Shown: positions 8,968 to 17,702 of the stretch, one piece after another
How positions within the stretch are numbered: the stretch's first letter is position 1
Layout of the letters: the number at the start of each line of letters is the position of its first letter
From: Arthrobacter sp. GMC3
GTDB lineage: Bacteria; Actinomycetota; Actinomycetes; Actinomycetales; Micrococcaceae
Reading direction: 5' to 3'
Length of the DNA: 64,000 bases
Assembly (NCBI RefSeq): GCF_002929305.1
Contig: NZ_PJIO01000001.1
Span: forward strand, 62,001-126,000
Position numbers and translations under genes: made by a program
Notes under the pieces: generated by a model
Database searches by the model: none
What the model saw: the letters and a program-made list of their open reading frames with translations, nothing else
Told to the model about the DNA's origin: nothing

Positions 8968-9086
8968 GGCAGCCTCCCGAAACGACGATGTTTCTTCTGA
9001 TGCCCGCCAGTGTACGCCCTCCGAGGAGGAACGGATCCGGCGCTAACCACATCCTTAGCGGGCACCCGCCTGGATCGGTGGCTAGG

Positions 9087-9488
9087 TCAGTGGTAGGTGG
9101 GGACGAACGGCCGGCTGGTGGGCACGATCTCCTTGCCCAATGGCATGAGCGAGATGGGAATCATCTTGATGTTGGCGATGGCCAGCGGGATGCCGATGAT
9201 GGTCACGGCCATGGCGACGGCGGTGGTGACGTGGCCGATGACAATCCAGATACCGGCCACCAGGATCCAGATGACGTTGCCCAGGGTGCTGGCAACCCCG
9301 GTGCCGCCGGGCTTGTCCACCACCATTCGGCCGAACGGCCACAGGGCGTATCCGGCAATGCGGAAGGAAGCGATGCCCCACGGGATGGTGATGATCAAGA
9401 TGCAGCACACGATTCCGGCCAGGAAGTAGCCCATTGCCAGCCAGAATCCGCCAAACACCAGCCAGATGATATTGAGGATAGTCTTCAT
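9087..9488 (-). CDS. yccF: YccF family inner-membrane protein
   Basis: This protein of about 133 aa matches the YccF/DUF307 pattern: two similar halves, each with a hydrophobic hairpin and the tandem motifs IITIPWGIASFRIAGYALWPFG and TIIGIPLAIANIKM. The start is ATG 9488 (MKTILNIIWLVFGG); the longer frame to 9953 runs antisense through the neighbouring gene and is not supported. Function is unknown in all organisms I know of. Confidence 0.85.
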   Translation of the reverse strand: MKTILNIIWLVFGGFWLAMGYFLAGIVCCILIITIPWGIASFRIAGYALWPFGRMVVDKPGGTGVASTLGNVIWILVAGIWIVIGHVTTAVAMAVTIIGIPLAIANIKMIPISLMPLGKEIVPTSRPFVPTYH

Positions 9489-9627
9489 GTTCCCATTGTG
9501 TCTCAAGCAGCCTTGGCGGACATCAGGGAAGACCCTGTGTTTACCCCTGATCTTTGTCTCAGGCTGCGGTGCTACGCTGATTTGCACCATACGTCGGCGC
9601 ATTGCAAGGGACGGAAACGAAGAATCC

Positions 9628-10206
9628 ATGGACTTTGGCACAGTCTTTTTGATACTCATGTTGGTCATCATCGCCATTGTTGTGGGCGTCGCCATCACCA
9701 TCGGGGTGCTGGTTTCCCGCGGTGTCCTGGGCCTGGTGAAGCTTTCCAAACCCAAGTATGAATCGGCCAAGCGCAGTGCGTTGAAGGTGCGCGCGGAGTC
9801 CACTTCGGGGCCGCTCGGGGAGATCATGAAGCAGCGGATCCGCTTGCAAGAGTCCATGGAAGCCACCCGCCGCAGCCTTGAAGTTGCCAGTTCCACGCGC
9901 CAGTACACGGGCAATCTGGATTCCATTTTCCGAACCCTGCAACAGGCCTCCACCGTGGTGGAGAGCCAGCTGCTGGTGGCACAGCAGGACCCGGATCCTG
10001 CGGTGCAAAGTGTTTATTCAAAGACCCTCAGCGTCCAGGTGGAGCAAATCACCCATACCGCCACAGGCATCCGCAACGCCCTTGCCAGCGCCGCCTCGCC
10101 CGTTGTCGACGTCGATCTCAAGGACCTCACCCGCACCCTGGAGATCGAGGCCACCATGCTCAAGAACTGGTCCGCCACATATACCGATCTCGGCGACGGT
10201 TCCTAG
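9628..10206 (+). CDS. Membrane-anchored coiled-coil protein
   Basis: This 192-aa protein starts MDFGTVFLILMLVIIAIVVG at ATG 9628, giving one N-terminal membrane helix (about residues 5-30), then a polar, mainly alpha-helical body likely to form a coiled coil. There are no catalytic motifs. It lies 6 bases before the PspA-like gene and is surely co-expressed with it. A role as membrane partner of the PspA-like protein is an inference from this arrangement. An upstream in-frame start at 9466 is rejected because the extra sequence overlaps the divergent yccF gene. Confidence 0.7.
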   Translation: MDFGTVFLILMLVIIAIVVGVAITIGVLVSRGVLGLVKLSKPKYESAKRSALKVRAESTSGPLGEIMKQRIRLQESMEATRRSLEVASSTRQYTGNLDSIFRTLQQASTVVESQLLVAQQDPDPAVQSVYSKTLSVQVEQITHTATGIRNALASAASPVVDVDLKDLTRTLEIEATMLKNWSATYTDLGDGS

Positions 10207-10212
10207 GCGCCC

Positions 10213-10707
10213 ATGGGTGTGTTCTCCCGCTTCCGTACGCTCTTCGCCAGGAAAGGACCCAAGCGCGACGCCGGGCCCACAGCCTCGGGCCAACTCACCG
10301 TGGCTGATGCCCAGCTCAAGCAACTCGCCGCTGTACAGAGCATGCGCCGCGGGGTGGCCGACGTGTCGGTAAGCCGGCAGCGCCTGGACATTCAGGCGGC
10401 AGATCTCCAGCGGGCCATGGACTCACTCCAAAACCAAGCGGCGGCAAGCCAGAACGCAGGCGACTCCGGCGCCGCGCAAACAGCACTGGCCCGGCACCTG
10501 ATCATGGCCGAGCAACTCGGCGATCTTGTGACGCAGCGTGATGCACTTGCCGAACAGGAAACGATGCTGATCACCTCACTGACCCAGATGCAGGCACGGG
10601 TCTCCGGGTTCAACGTCACCGCTGAGACGCTCAAGGCCGCCCAAACCGCCGCTGAGGCCCGGCACAGCATTGCCAAGTCCCTGGATGACTTGGACGGCCC
10701 CGGCTAG
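10213..10707 (+). CDS. PspA/IM30-like coiled-coil protein (short)
   Basis: This 164-aa protein begins MGVFSRFRTLFARK, close to the amphipathic N-terminal helix of PspA/Vipp1 proteins, and continues as an almost wholly helical Gln/Ala-rich coiled coil with LITSLTQMQARVSGFN. It is shorter than PspA (about 220 aa). PspA proteins bind stressed membranes. It follows the membrane coiled-coil gene by 6 bases. Its TAG stop and the TAG stop of the opposing sialidase gene share the same CTAG (10704-10707). Confidence 0.7.
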   Translation: MGVFSRFRTLFARKGPKRDAGPTASGQLTVADAQLKQLAAVQSMRRGVADVSVSRQRLDIQAADLQRAMDSLQNQAAASQNAGDSGAAQTALARHLIMAEQLGDLVTQRDALAEQETMLITSLTQMQARVSGFNVTAETLKAAQTAAEARHSIAKSLDDLDGPG

Positions 10708-12320
10708 GATTCGGTGACGTTCCCGGTGACCATGCCAAAGGCGAACGCCTTGGTGGCCTCCAGGCGGGTGTCCCCGCCGACTGCCCGAAGAGTGAACCTC
10801 ACGATCGCACTGCCGGCGGCAATGTCCGCCGCGGTCACAGTGTAGTTGGCCGTGAATCCCAGGAAACGTCCCGGCTCCAGCGGTGCCGAGCTGACTATGG
10901 TCCCGCCTTCACTGAGCCCCACCGTGACCTCCCGTGCGGAATCCGCATTGTTGGTGGCGCGTCCGCTGAACGCCAGCAGATCGCCCGCCTTGTAGCCGCG
11001 GATGACCGGGCCGTAGTTCAGATCCTGTGACTCCCGGTTGGAAAGCACCTGGGGTGCGTCCTGCGAATAGCCCTGCCCCACTTCCTTCCAGGCCGAGGGG
11101 TCCCAGTCGCCGTCGGTCTGGGTAAGGGTGAAGCTCTCACCAACGCTTTGCCACGCGGCGGGGCGCCCGGGGGTGATGGAACGCAACACCACATCAAGGG
11201 CGAGCCCGCCAGCGTAGGCGGTGCCGCCGTCGTGGGTGAGGGAGGTTGCGGGGGAGTCCAGCAGGTCCTGCGGATCAACCGCGGCAAACACGATCTCTTG
11301 GTAGCCCTGACGCTCGTAGAGCACACCGATCCGGCCGTCGGGAAGCCGGGCCGCCGTGGAGTACTGCGAGCCACCGGCACACAGCACGACGGCGTAGGGC
11401 CAGGTGGCGCCGTCGTCTTGGGAGAGTTTCAGGACAGTGTTCCTGCGCAGCGAGGAATCATGGTTGTGGCTGGCGAGCAGCCACGTGTCTGTGTCCGGGG
11501 TGGCCAGCGTAGTGACGTTAGGGAGGCCGTCAAAACGGGCCAGCGAGCCGTTGTCACTGGGATCAGGCAACTCAAGGTGGGGCTGCGCCGGGGTGTAGCT
11601 GTGGCCGCCGTCGGTAGATACCGCGCTTAGGCGGTGCGGGGTGGCTCGGGAATGCAGCAGCAAGGTGCCATCACTGCGGCACGCCACCTTGTTTTCGTTG
11701 CCGCCGGCGATGAATTCGCCCAGGGTCCAGGTATCGCCGTGGTCATCACTGTAGGCGCTCGCAGCCATGATCTCGCCGTGGAACAGCACCACGAACTGCT
11801 GCACCAGCCGGCCCTTGAACGGACCAGCATGAATACGGATACCGGCCCCTGCTGCGGCGAACAGGCCCGTCATGCCCTCCCGCTTGAGCATGCCGGTGAG
11901 GCGGCGGTGTTGCCAGTTGGCGCCGTCGTCGTCGGAATAGCTGACGTCTGCGTGCTGGATGTCATCCTCGCGGTCCAGTCCCTCAACTGCCTCAAAAAAA
12001 CCGGCGTGAGTACCCGCGGCGTGGAAACAGAAGATGCGCCCGGTTTCGGTATCGATGAGCAGGCTCGGATCGCCATAGCCATCCAGCCCGGAGCCGGTGC
12101 GAACCGTCTGCTGCGGCTCCCAGGTGGCCCCATTGTCAAAGCTGCGCCGAATCAGCAGGTCGATCGGGTTGGGTAGGTCGTCCAGGTTTGGGCGGCCGTC
12201 ATAGGCGGCCAGAAGCGTCCCCTGCGTGGATACCGCAAGCGCGGGGATGCGGTACTGGCGGTGACCAGCCACTCCGCGACGGGCAAGGACAATTTCGGCA
12301 GAGGTAGGACGTAGCTTCAC
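10704..12320 (-). CDS. Exo-alpha-sialidase, GH33-like, apparently cytoplasmic
   Basis: This 538-aa protein has the sialidase YRIP motif (23-26), five Asp boxes (SFDNGATW at 60, SDDDGANW, SDDHGDTW, STDGGHSY and SQDDGATW at 300), a likely nucleophile Tyr320 in GSQYSTAA and Glu336 in VLYERQG. Residues from about 410 form a separate beta-rich C-terminal domain. It should cleave terminal sialic acid or a related sugar. The start is GTG 12320; an in-frame TAG lies four codons upstream, so no signal peptide can be hidden upstream. Secretion is therefore not expected, which is unusual for a sialidase. No sialic-acid catabolic genes are nearby. Confidence 0.85.
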   Translation of the reverse strand: MKLRPTSAEIVLARRGVAGHRQYRIPALAVSTQGTLLAAYDGRPNLDDLPNPIDLLIRRSFDNGATWEPQQTVRTGSGLDGYGDPSLLIDTETGRIFCFHAAGTHAGFFEAVEGLDREDDIQHADVSYSDDDGANWQHRRLTGMLKREGMTGLFAAAGAGIRIHAGPFKGRLVQQFVVLFHGEIMAASAYSDDHGDTWTLGEFIAGGNENKVACRSDGTLLLHSRATPHRLSAVSTDGGHSYTPAQPHLELPDPSDNGSLARFDGLPNVTTLATPDTDTWLLASHNHDSSLRRNTVLKLSQDDGATWPYAVVLCAGGSQYSTAARLPDGRIGVLYERQGYQEIVFAAVDPQDLLDSPATSLTHDGGTAYAGGLALDVVLRSITPGRPAAWQSVGESFTLTQTDGDWDPSAWKEVGQGYSQDAPQVLSNRESQDLNYGPVIRGYKAGDLLAFSGRATNNADSAREVTVGLSEGGTIVSSAPLEPGRFLGFTANYTVTAADIAAGSAIVRFTLRAVGGDTRLEATKAFAFGMVTGNVTES

Positions 12321-12345
12321 CTGATTAGTCTAACGGCGATATGGC

Positions 12346-12377
12346 GCCCGCATCCGGGTAGAGGTTTCCCGGCGGGC
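12346..12377 (-). terminator. Hairpin terminator after the response-regulator gene
   Basis: Directly after the response-regulator stop there is a GC-rich hairpin: GCCCGC-CGGG type arms of about 10 bp with a small bulge. No clear U run follows. It probably ends the two-component operon. Confidence 0.45.
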
Positions 12378-13004
12378 TTAGATCCAGCCTTCCTGCCATG
12401 CTTTTTCGGCGGCGTCGTGCCGGGATGGAACGTTGAGCTTCATCATGGCCGAGGACAGGTAGTTGCGCACGGTGCCCGGGGCAAGGTGGAGCTGGGCGGC
12501 AATTTGCGCCACGCTGGTGGTTGAGCGGCTGATCCTCAGGGCGTCCAGCTCGCGGTCTGTGAGTGGGCAGCGCTCGGCAGCCAGTGCCGTCGCCGCAATT
12601 TCGGGGTCAATGTAGCGCTTTCCTGCGGCCACGTCGCGGATCACGTGGGCCAGATCCTCGGCCGGGGTCGATTTCGGCACAAAGCCGGAAACCCGCGTGG
12701 CCAGGGCTCGCCGCAACACCCCTGGGCGGGCGTGGCGGGTGACGATGATGACGCGGGTGCTGACGGTCGCCAGGATTTGGGCAGCAGCCTGGAGCCCGTC
12801 GGCCTGCGGCATCTCCAGATCGAGGAGACAGATATCTGGCTTGGTTTCGACGGCGAGCTGGGCTGCCGTCACGCCGTTGTCGGCGCTTGCCACTATTTCA
12901 ATGTCGGGTTCAAGCCCCAGCAATGCCTCAAGGGCGCCGCGAATCAGGTGCTCGTCGTCGGCTATGAGCAGCCGGATGGGCGGCGGGGTTGCTGAATGGT
13001 TCAT
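12378..13004 (-). CDS. NarL/FixJ-family response regulator
   Basis: This 208-aa regulator starts at ATG 13004, overlapping the histidine-kinase stop as ATGA. It has a receiver domain with acidic pair D16-D17, phosphoacceptor Asp62 in LLDLEMP and the PKS lysine near 107, then a LuxR-type helix-turn-helix (LTDRELDALRISRSTTSVAQ). It should bind DNA as a dimer when phosphorylated by the coupled kinase. The targets are unknown; the arrangement resembles the actinobacterial DesKR/LiaSR-like group. Confidence 0.92.
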   Translation of the reverse strand: MNHSATPPPIRLLIADDEHLIRGALEALLGLEPDIEIVASADNGVTAAQLAVETKPDICLLDLEMPQADGLQAAAQILATVSTRVIIVTRHARPGVLRRALATRVSGFVPKSTPAEDLAHVIRDVAAGKRYIDPEIAATALAAERCPLTDRELDALRISRSTTSVAQIAAQLHLAPGTVRNYLSSAMMKLNVPSRHDAAEKAWQEGWI

Positions 13005-14206
13005 GCGTTTACTCCAAGTTGTTGGGGGACCCAAGCCTGGAGCTTGAAGCGATCCTGTTCGACGTCGGTGCTCGTGTCTAGTCGCCCGCCCAGTAACTCG
13101 AGGCGCTCGCGCAGACCAACGAGGCCGGAGCCGGGGACCTTGTTGGGCCGGACCGCACTGGCGAGGGCATTGTTGCTAATTGTCAGGGTGCACCCGTCGG
13201 CGGCCGCGCTCAAGGTGATGGAAACCGTGGTCGCCGCGCTATGGCGCAGGATGTTGGTGGTGGCCTCGCGCACGGCCATGGCGAGTGCCCGGTGGGCTGC
13301 GGGGTTGTGCGGGAGCCGGTCCACTTTCAGTTCGCACTGCGCACCGGCGGCGGAGAGAACTTCTCGAGCGTTTTCCAGCTCATTCTCCAAGGCGATCTCC
13401 CGGTACCCCGATACGAGTGAACGGGTCTCCTCAAGAGCCTGTTTTGCGATGACCCTGGTTTCGTGGATGTGTTCGCGGGCGGCTTCGACGTCGATGGTGA
13501 GCATCCGTTCGGCAAGTTCTGACTTGAGCGCGATCACTTGCAGGTGATGTCCCTGGATGTCGTGCAGGTCGGCGGAGAACCGCAGCCTTTCCTTGGCGAC
13601 GGCGAGTTCACCGGCCATGCGCCGGTGCCGGTCCAGCTCGACAACAACTTTCCACCACCAAAGGCTTGTGAGGAGGACAAATGGCATGAATGCCGCGTAC
13701 ACCAGCAGGAACCGGGTCCCGGAGAAGGGTCTGAGGTCCGGCGACTGCCCGGACAAGAGGGCGGTAAGTCCAAGTTGCGCCATCACCAGGACCGCACCGC
13801 CAGCCAGCAGGGCCCAGTGCTTTCCCTTGGGAAGGAGACAGGCGAGCAGGCAAAGCGCCAACCACAGCGGAATCGCGGCCAAAGGCCCGGTGCCGGGGGA
13901 AAAGATCCCCACCACCCAGGCCGCCGCTGCCGGGGCCAGGAGGGCGAGCGTCCACGACGTGCGGGGAAGGCCGCCGCCGAGGCCGGCGCGTAGGAACCAG
14001 CTGTACCGAACGTGCATTGCCGAGGAGACAACAATGAGCGCAAGCAGAACGCCATTCACAGTGTCGCCCCTGTCATCGAACGCCGCCAGCGCCGTCAAGA
14101 CGAGTGAGGTGTCGAGCACCAGAAAGATGAAGACGATGGATCCGAGAGTGTAATTCCACGTGGCTTGCACGCTGCGGCCGGGCCCGGCGTCGGCTGAATT
14201 GAGCAT
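13001..14206 (-). CDS. DesK-type sensor histidine kinase
   Basis: This kinase of about 401 aa has five or six N-terminal membrane helices (hydrophobic stretches over the first 190 residues), then a HisKA_3 dimerisation helix with the phosphorylated His in SADLHDIQGHHLQV (about residue 215) and a HATPase domain ending GSGLVGLRERLELLGGRL. There is no extracellular sensor domain, so the membrane part is likely the sensor. I chose ATG 14206 (MLNSADAGPG); starts at 14239 or 14296 would add residues and none has a strong ribosome site. It is coupled to the response regulator by a 4-base overlap. Confidence 0.9.
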   Translation of the reverse strand: MLNSADAGPGRSVQATWNYTLGSIVFIFLVLDTSLVLTALAAFDDRGDTVNGVLLALIVVSSAMHVRYSWFLRAGLGGGLPRTSWTLALLAPAAAAWVVGIFSPGTGPLAAIPLWLALCLLACLLPKGKHWALLAGGAVLVMAQLGLTALLSGQSPDLRPFSGTRFLLVYAAFMPFVLLTSLWWWKVVVELDRHRRMAGELAVAKERLRFSADLHDIQGHHLQVIALKSELAERMLTIDVEAAREHIHETRVIAKQALEETRSLVSGYREIALENELENAREVLSAAGAQCELKVDRLPHNPAAHRALAMAVREATTNILRHSAATTVSITLSAAADGCTLTISNNALASAVRPNKVPGSGLVGLRERLELLGGRLDTSTDVEQDRFKLQAWVPQQLGVNA

Positions 14207-14351
14207 ATGGACAAGTCTAAAGTAGTGACATTTTGTCATGGCCAAGCAGGCAAAAATGCACTCATTGCGGTGACAGCAAGGCACTACAAGGTCCATTTCC
14301 GGCGCGACAAGATGGATTTATCGACATCCGGAACCATGAAAGAAGAACCCC

Positions 14352-14825
14352 ATGATTGAGCAACTGCAAGCTTTCACCTCCTCCCTTCCGCCGCTGCTGC
14401 AGTGGGCCGGTGTGCTGCTCATCGCGGCAATCCCTCTCGTCGAATCCCATTTCGGCGCCGTGGTGGGAGTGCTCACCGGCTTGAACCCGGCACTGGCCAT
14501 TGTGGTGGCGGTGATCGGAAACGTACTCTCGATGCTTGCCTTCGTGTTGATGGCGCACCGCATGCGCTCCAAAGTGGTCGCATCCAAGGCTCCCAAAGAG
14601 CTCTCGCCCCGCCGGGAGAAACTGCGGGCCAAGTTCGACAAGTATGGCGTGGCCGGAGTCAGCCTGCTGGGTCAAACAATTTTGCCGAGCCAGATTACCT
14701 CGGCAGCCATGGTCTCGTTTGGGGCGTCCAAGAACTCAGTCATCCTGTGGCAGATAATCTCAATCATCGTCTGGGGTGTTGGCTTCGGCGTTCTGGCCGC
14801 CCTCGGCGTCTCCTTGGTTCGCTAG
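14352..14825 (+). CDS. Small multidrug-export family protein (Sm_multidrug_ex)
   Basis: This is a 157-aa membrane protein with about four helices, the family motif AAIPLVESHFGAVVGVLTGL in the first half and LLGQTILPSQITSAAMVSFG in the second. The family is annotated as putative small multidrug efflux, but a transport role is not firmly established. The ribosome site GAAAGAAG precedes ATG 14352. It is divergent from the two-component operon, so it could be one of its targets. Confidence 0.8.
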   Translation: MIEQLQAFTSSLPPLLQWAGVLLIAAIPLVESHFGAVVGVLTGLNPALAIVVAVIGNVLSMLAFVLMAHRMRSKVVASKAPKELSPRREKLRAKFDKYGVAGVSLLGQTILPSQITSAAMVSFGASKNSVILWQIISIIVWGVGFGVLAALGVSLVR

Positions 14826-14834
14826 GCGATTCGC

Positions 14835-15374
14835 CTACGCCAAAACTTTGTAACCGAGAATGAGGTGGCCCGTTGGAGAAGTGGAGCTGCTGGTCAGTTC
14901 CAAATGGAGCAACGGCAAGTCGGCAAATAGCCGGCGCCCACTGCCAGCGATGGTTGGTGCGACGATGAGCCTCAGCTCGTCGACGACTCCCGCAGCGAGT
15001 AGCGTCTGGGCGACCGAGATGCTGGCGTGGATGCCGATGCTTGCCCCAGGGAGTTCCTTGAGCCCCTTAACAAATTCGACGAGCTCGCCCTCGATCGCGG
15101 TGGCGTTCGCCCACCCGCGGTCCAGTGGCGTGGACGTCGCGACGTACTTCGCGACACCGTTGATGAAAGCTGAAAATGGCTGAATGTCGCTGTCAGGCCA
15201 GTAATCGGCCCACTCGTTGTAGCTTCGGCGGCCAAGAATGACTGTGTCTTGGTCCGAGATCACAGAGGCCAAGGTGGCATCCATCGCTTCGTCCCATTCG
15301 GTCATGAACTCATCGGGACGCTCGGCCACACCATCCAGAGACAGGAGTTCGTAGGCCACAACTTTTCTCATCAT
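14835..15374 (-). CDS. Dihydrofolate-reductase-like protein (RibD C-terminal family)
   Basis: This 179-aa single-domain protein of the RibD C-terminal/DHFR fold group shows VVAYELLSLDGVAE at the start, TVILGRRSYNEWADYWP and IGIHASISVAQTLLAAGVVDELRL, the standard landmarks of YwjB/YyaP-like proteins. An NADPH-dependent reductase role is likely, but the substrate is unknown. Another reductase gene (15400-16383) lies just upstream on the same strand, 26 bases away, so the two may be co-transcribed. Confidence 0.82.
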   Translation of the reverse strand: MMRKVVAYELLSLDGVAERPDEFMTEWDEAMDATLASVISDQDTVILGRRSYNEWADYWPDSDIQPFSAFINGVAKYVATSTPLDRGWANATAIEGELVEFVKGLKELPGASIGIHASISVAQTLLAAGVVDELRLIVAPTIAGSGRRLFADLPLLHLELTSSSTSPTGHLILGYKVLA

Positions 15375-15399
15375 TGGCTCCCTCTTTTGGCTCCAGGAC

Positions 15400-16383
15400 C
15401 TACTTGTAGACCGACTTCAGCCCGGCCTCGTCGTACCTGGTGCCGGCGGTGCTCCCGGCCGGTGCGGCCGTATTCAGCGCGGCCAGCTCCGCAGCGGAGA
15501 GCACGATGTCCGCGGCCGCCACATTTTCCTCAAGGTAGGTCCGGCGCTTGGTGCCGGGGATGGCGCAGACACCCTGGGCCAGCACCCAGGCCAAGGCGAG
15601 TTGCCCCGCCGTGACGCCCTTTTCCGAGGCCAAGGCCTTGACCCGGTCCACCAGGGCAAGGTTTGTGGCGAGATTCTCCGGGGAGAAGCGGGGCAGGGCG
15701 CGCCGCCAATCGCCTTCGGGGAGATCGTCGGGGGTGCTGATTTTGCCGGTCAGAAAGCCCCGCCCCAGCGGCGAGTAGGCCACATAGCCGATGCCGAGTT
15801 CGCGGACGGTGTCCAGGACGCCGTTGCCTTCGGGCTCGCGCTCAAAGATGGAGTATTCGGTCTGAAGTGCAGTGATCGGGTGGACGGCGTGGGCCCGGCG
15901 GATGGTCTCGGGCGCCGCCTCGGACAGGCCCAAATAGCGTACCTTTCCCTCCTTGACGAACTCGGCCATGGCACCCACCGTCTCTTCTATGGGGGTGTTG
16001 GGGTCTACGCGGTGCAGGTAATACAGGTCCACCGAATCGGTGCGGAGGTTGCGCAGGGAACGCTCCAATGCCTTGCGCGCATAGGCGGGGCTGCCGTTCA
16101 CTGGACCGCGTTCGCCGTCGTCGGTGACCTCGCTGCCAAATTTGGTGGCCAGCGCATACTCGTCGCGACGGTGCCCGATGGACGTGGCAATGAGCTGCTC
16201 GTTCAGGAACGGCCCATAGATCTCGGCCGTATCGATCAAGGTGACCCCAAGGTCAAGGGCGCGGTTCAGGGTCGCGGAGGATTCGGCGTCGTCCCTGTCC
16301 CCATAAAACGCGCTCATGCCCATGGCTCCGAGTCCTTCAACGGAAACTTCCAGGCCCTGGCGTCCCAATTTCATCGTCTTCAT
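15400..16383 (-). CDS. Aldo/keto reductase
   Basis: This is an AKR of about 327 aa. Catalytic elements are visible: LIDTAEIYGPFLNE (Asp and Tyr), ALATKFGSEV (Lys), LYYLHRVDP (His) and AIPGTKRRTYLEENV at the cofactor loop. Start MKTMKLGRQGLEV at 16383 is favoured over 16458, because the added 25 residues look unlike the family. It resembles the YghZ/AKR13 group. Together with the adjacent reductase it may handle reactive carbonyls; that is inference. Confidence 0.88.
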   Translation of the reverse strand: MKTMKLGRQGLEVSVEGLGAMGMSAFYGDRDDAESSATLNRALDLGVTLIDTAEIYGPFLNEQLIATSIGHRRDEYALATKFGSEVTDDGERGPVNGSPAYARKALERSLRNLRTDSVDLYYLHRVDPNTPIEETVGAMAEFVKEGKVRYLGLSEAAPETIRRAHAVHPITALQTEYSIFEREPEGNGVLDTVRELGIGYVAYSPLGRGFLTGKISTPDDLPEGDWRRALPRFSPENLATNLALVDRVKALASEKGVTAGQLALAWVLAQGVCAIPGTKRRTYLEENVAAADIVLSAAELAALNTAAPAGSTAGTRYDEAGLKSVYK

Positions 16384-16514
16384 CTTGTCTTCAGCCTTTG
16401 GTGTGGATGGCTCGCCGGAGCGCTCCGGGAGGGTGGTTTCACAAGAATGCTCCTGCAATTGGGCGCGCAGGGCAAGGGGTGTGCGGCTGGCAGTTCGCTG
16501 GCAGTCTTGGCGCC

Positions 16515-17174
16515 TCAGGCCACCGTGATACCCAAGTGTGCGGCGAGGATGGGGGCAAGGAGGGTTAACTGGTAGTCGTCGATGACGACGCCGGCCATGG
16601 ATCCGACGCCGTTAAGTGTCCGGAAGTCGGTGCCGCGCAAATCGACGTCCTTCAGGGTGGCCTGCTGGATGTCCAAGGTTCCGATCCGGCAGTTTTTGAG
16701 CGCCAGCCGGGTGACTGTGGCGCCGCCCAAGTCCAGTTCGCCGATGATGCAGTCGCTGATCTGGAGGTCGGTGATTTTCGCGGCGCGCAAGTTCAGGAAG
16801 TCCAGTTTGCCGCCGTCGATTCGCACCGACTGCCAGGTGCTGTCATAGAGTTCGGCAGATCCCCACCGCGGTGTGGTGATCTCCACATCGCGCCAGCTGG
16901 TCCGGGTGGCTTTCAGGACCGGGGCGAAGCTGTCGGTGATGGACGTGCCGCGGAAGCGGGTGCCGCGCAGCTGGGCGTCGTTGAATGTGGGGCCCTGCAG
17001 GGCGCAGTCAAGGAAGTCCGTTGAGGTCAGATCGGTGCCGTCAAAGGCCGGGCGCTCAAAGCTCTGGCCGTCATAGGTGTCACCCGGGCCGAAGAACGCA
17101 TCCTCATTCTCGGCGAGGTCGTGCAGGCGAAGAGGAGTGAGACGGGGTGCGCGTGGGGCAGATTTTGAGGCCAT
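16515..17174 (-). CDS. Pentapeptide-repeat protein
   Basis: This 219-aa protein has recurring A(D/N)LxX-type pentapeptides (GTDLTSTDFLDCALQGPTF, NDAQLRGTRFRG, KLDFLNLRAAKITDLQ, GELDLGGATVTRLAL, KDVDLRGTDFRTL), which fold as a right-handed quadrilateral beta helix. Some members protect DNA gyrase from fluoroquinolones, but no gyrase-specific feature can be seen here. Neighbours give no further hint. Confidence 0.8.
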   Translation of the reverse strand: MASKSAPRAPRLTPLRLHDLAENEDAFFGPGDTYDGQSFERPAFDGTDLTSTDFLDCALQGPTFNDAQLRGTRFRGTSITDSFAPVLKATRTSWRDVEITTPRWGSAELYDSTWQSVRIDGGKLDFLNLRAAKITDLQISDCIIGELDLGGATVTRLALKNCRIGTLDIQQATLKDVDLRGTDFRTLNGVGSMAGVVIDDYQLTLLAPILAAHLGITVA

Positions 17175-17249
17175 GGACCAAGCCTACCCAGCCGCGGACA
17201 ATCCCCACGGTCTCCATCCGGCCACTCTACGGGCCAGCCGGAAGCGGCA

Positions 17250-17675
17250 CTAGGTGAGCGAGGCAATCAGCTTGAACCGTTGGAGCACCAGCATGGTGTC
17301 GTCGTGGACGGTAAATTCGGGATCCGCCAATGCCAAACGCATGTCCGTGGAGTGCCAGAACTCCTCGTGACCGGCCCGCCACTGGGCCACAGTGGTAAAC
17401 CCTTCGCCTTCATCAATCGCGTGGGCAAGGTCCACATCCGCCAGGCGTGCCAGACGCACCTCCGTCATCTCAATTACGGCGACCCGCTTGCCAGCGGAAT
17501 CGACGACCGCTTCCTGCAAGCCAACGGTTGGCAGGTCCTCGCCCTCAACTTCATACTCGATGAGCGTGCCCGTGGTGGAAGTCTTTGCACCGGCCAAAAT
17601 CGCCGCGACAAGTTGATCCCGTAAAGGTCCGGGGAACGCGAACTCGCAGACAGGCAGGGAGCTGTAATCGTTCAT
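17250..17675 (-). CDS. ASCH-domain protein
   Basis: This 141-aa protein contains the ASCH (PUA-like beta-barrel) domain: CEFAFPGPLRDQLVAAILAG, the GAKTSTTG nucleotide/RNA-binding loop, and VIEMTEVRLARLADVDLAHA, EGEGFTTVAQWRAGHEEFW. ASCH domains bind RNA or act in nucleoside amidohydrolases (YqfB). The protein is about the usual length. It is transcribed with, or just after, the DUF4031-HD gene (27 bases apart). Confidence 0.85.
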   Translation of the reverse strand: MNDYSSLPVCEFAFPGPLRDQLVAAILAGAKTSTTGTLIEYEVEGEDLPTVGLQEAVVDSAGKRVAVIEMTEVRLARLADVDLAHAIDEGEGFTTVAQWRAGHEEFWHSTDMRLALADPEFTVHDDTMLVLQRFKLIASLT

Positions 17676-17702
17676 AGCTTCAGCGTACTGCCCGGGCGAC
17701 GT

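Noticed and set aside
8101..9000. Long open frame antisense to the amino-acid permease
   Set aside because: Composition is His/Gly/Arg-rich and complementary to a clear membrane protein; it is a shadow caused by high GC.
9489..9953. Longer yccF frame
   Set aside because: It runs antisense through the membrane coiled-coil gene; ATG 9488 begins with the YccF motif.
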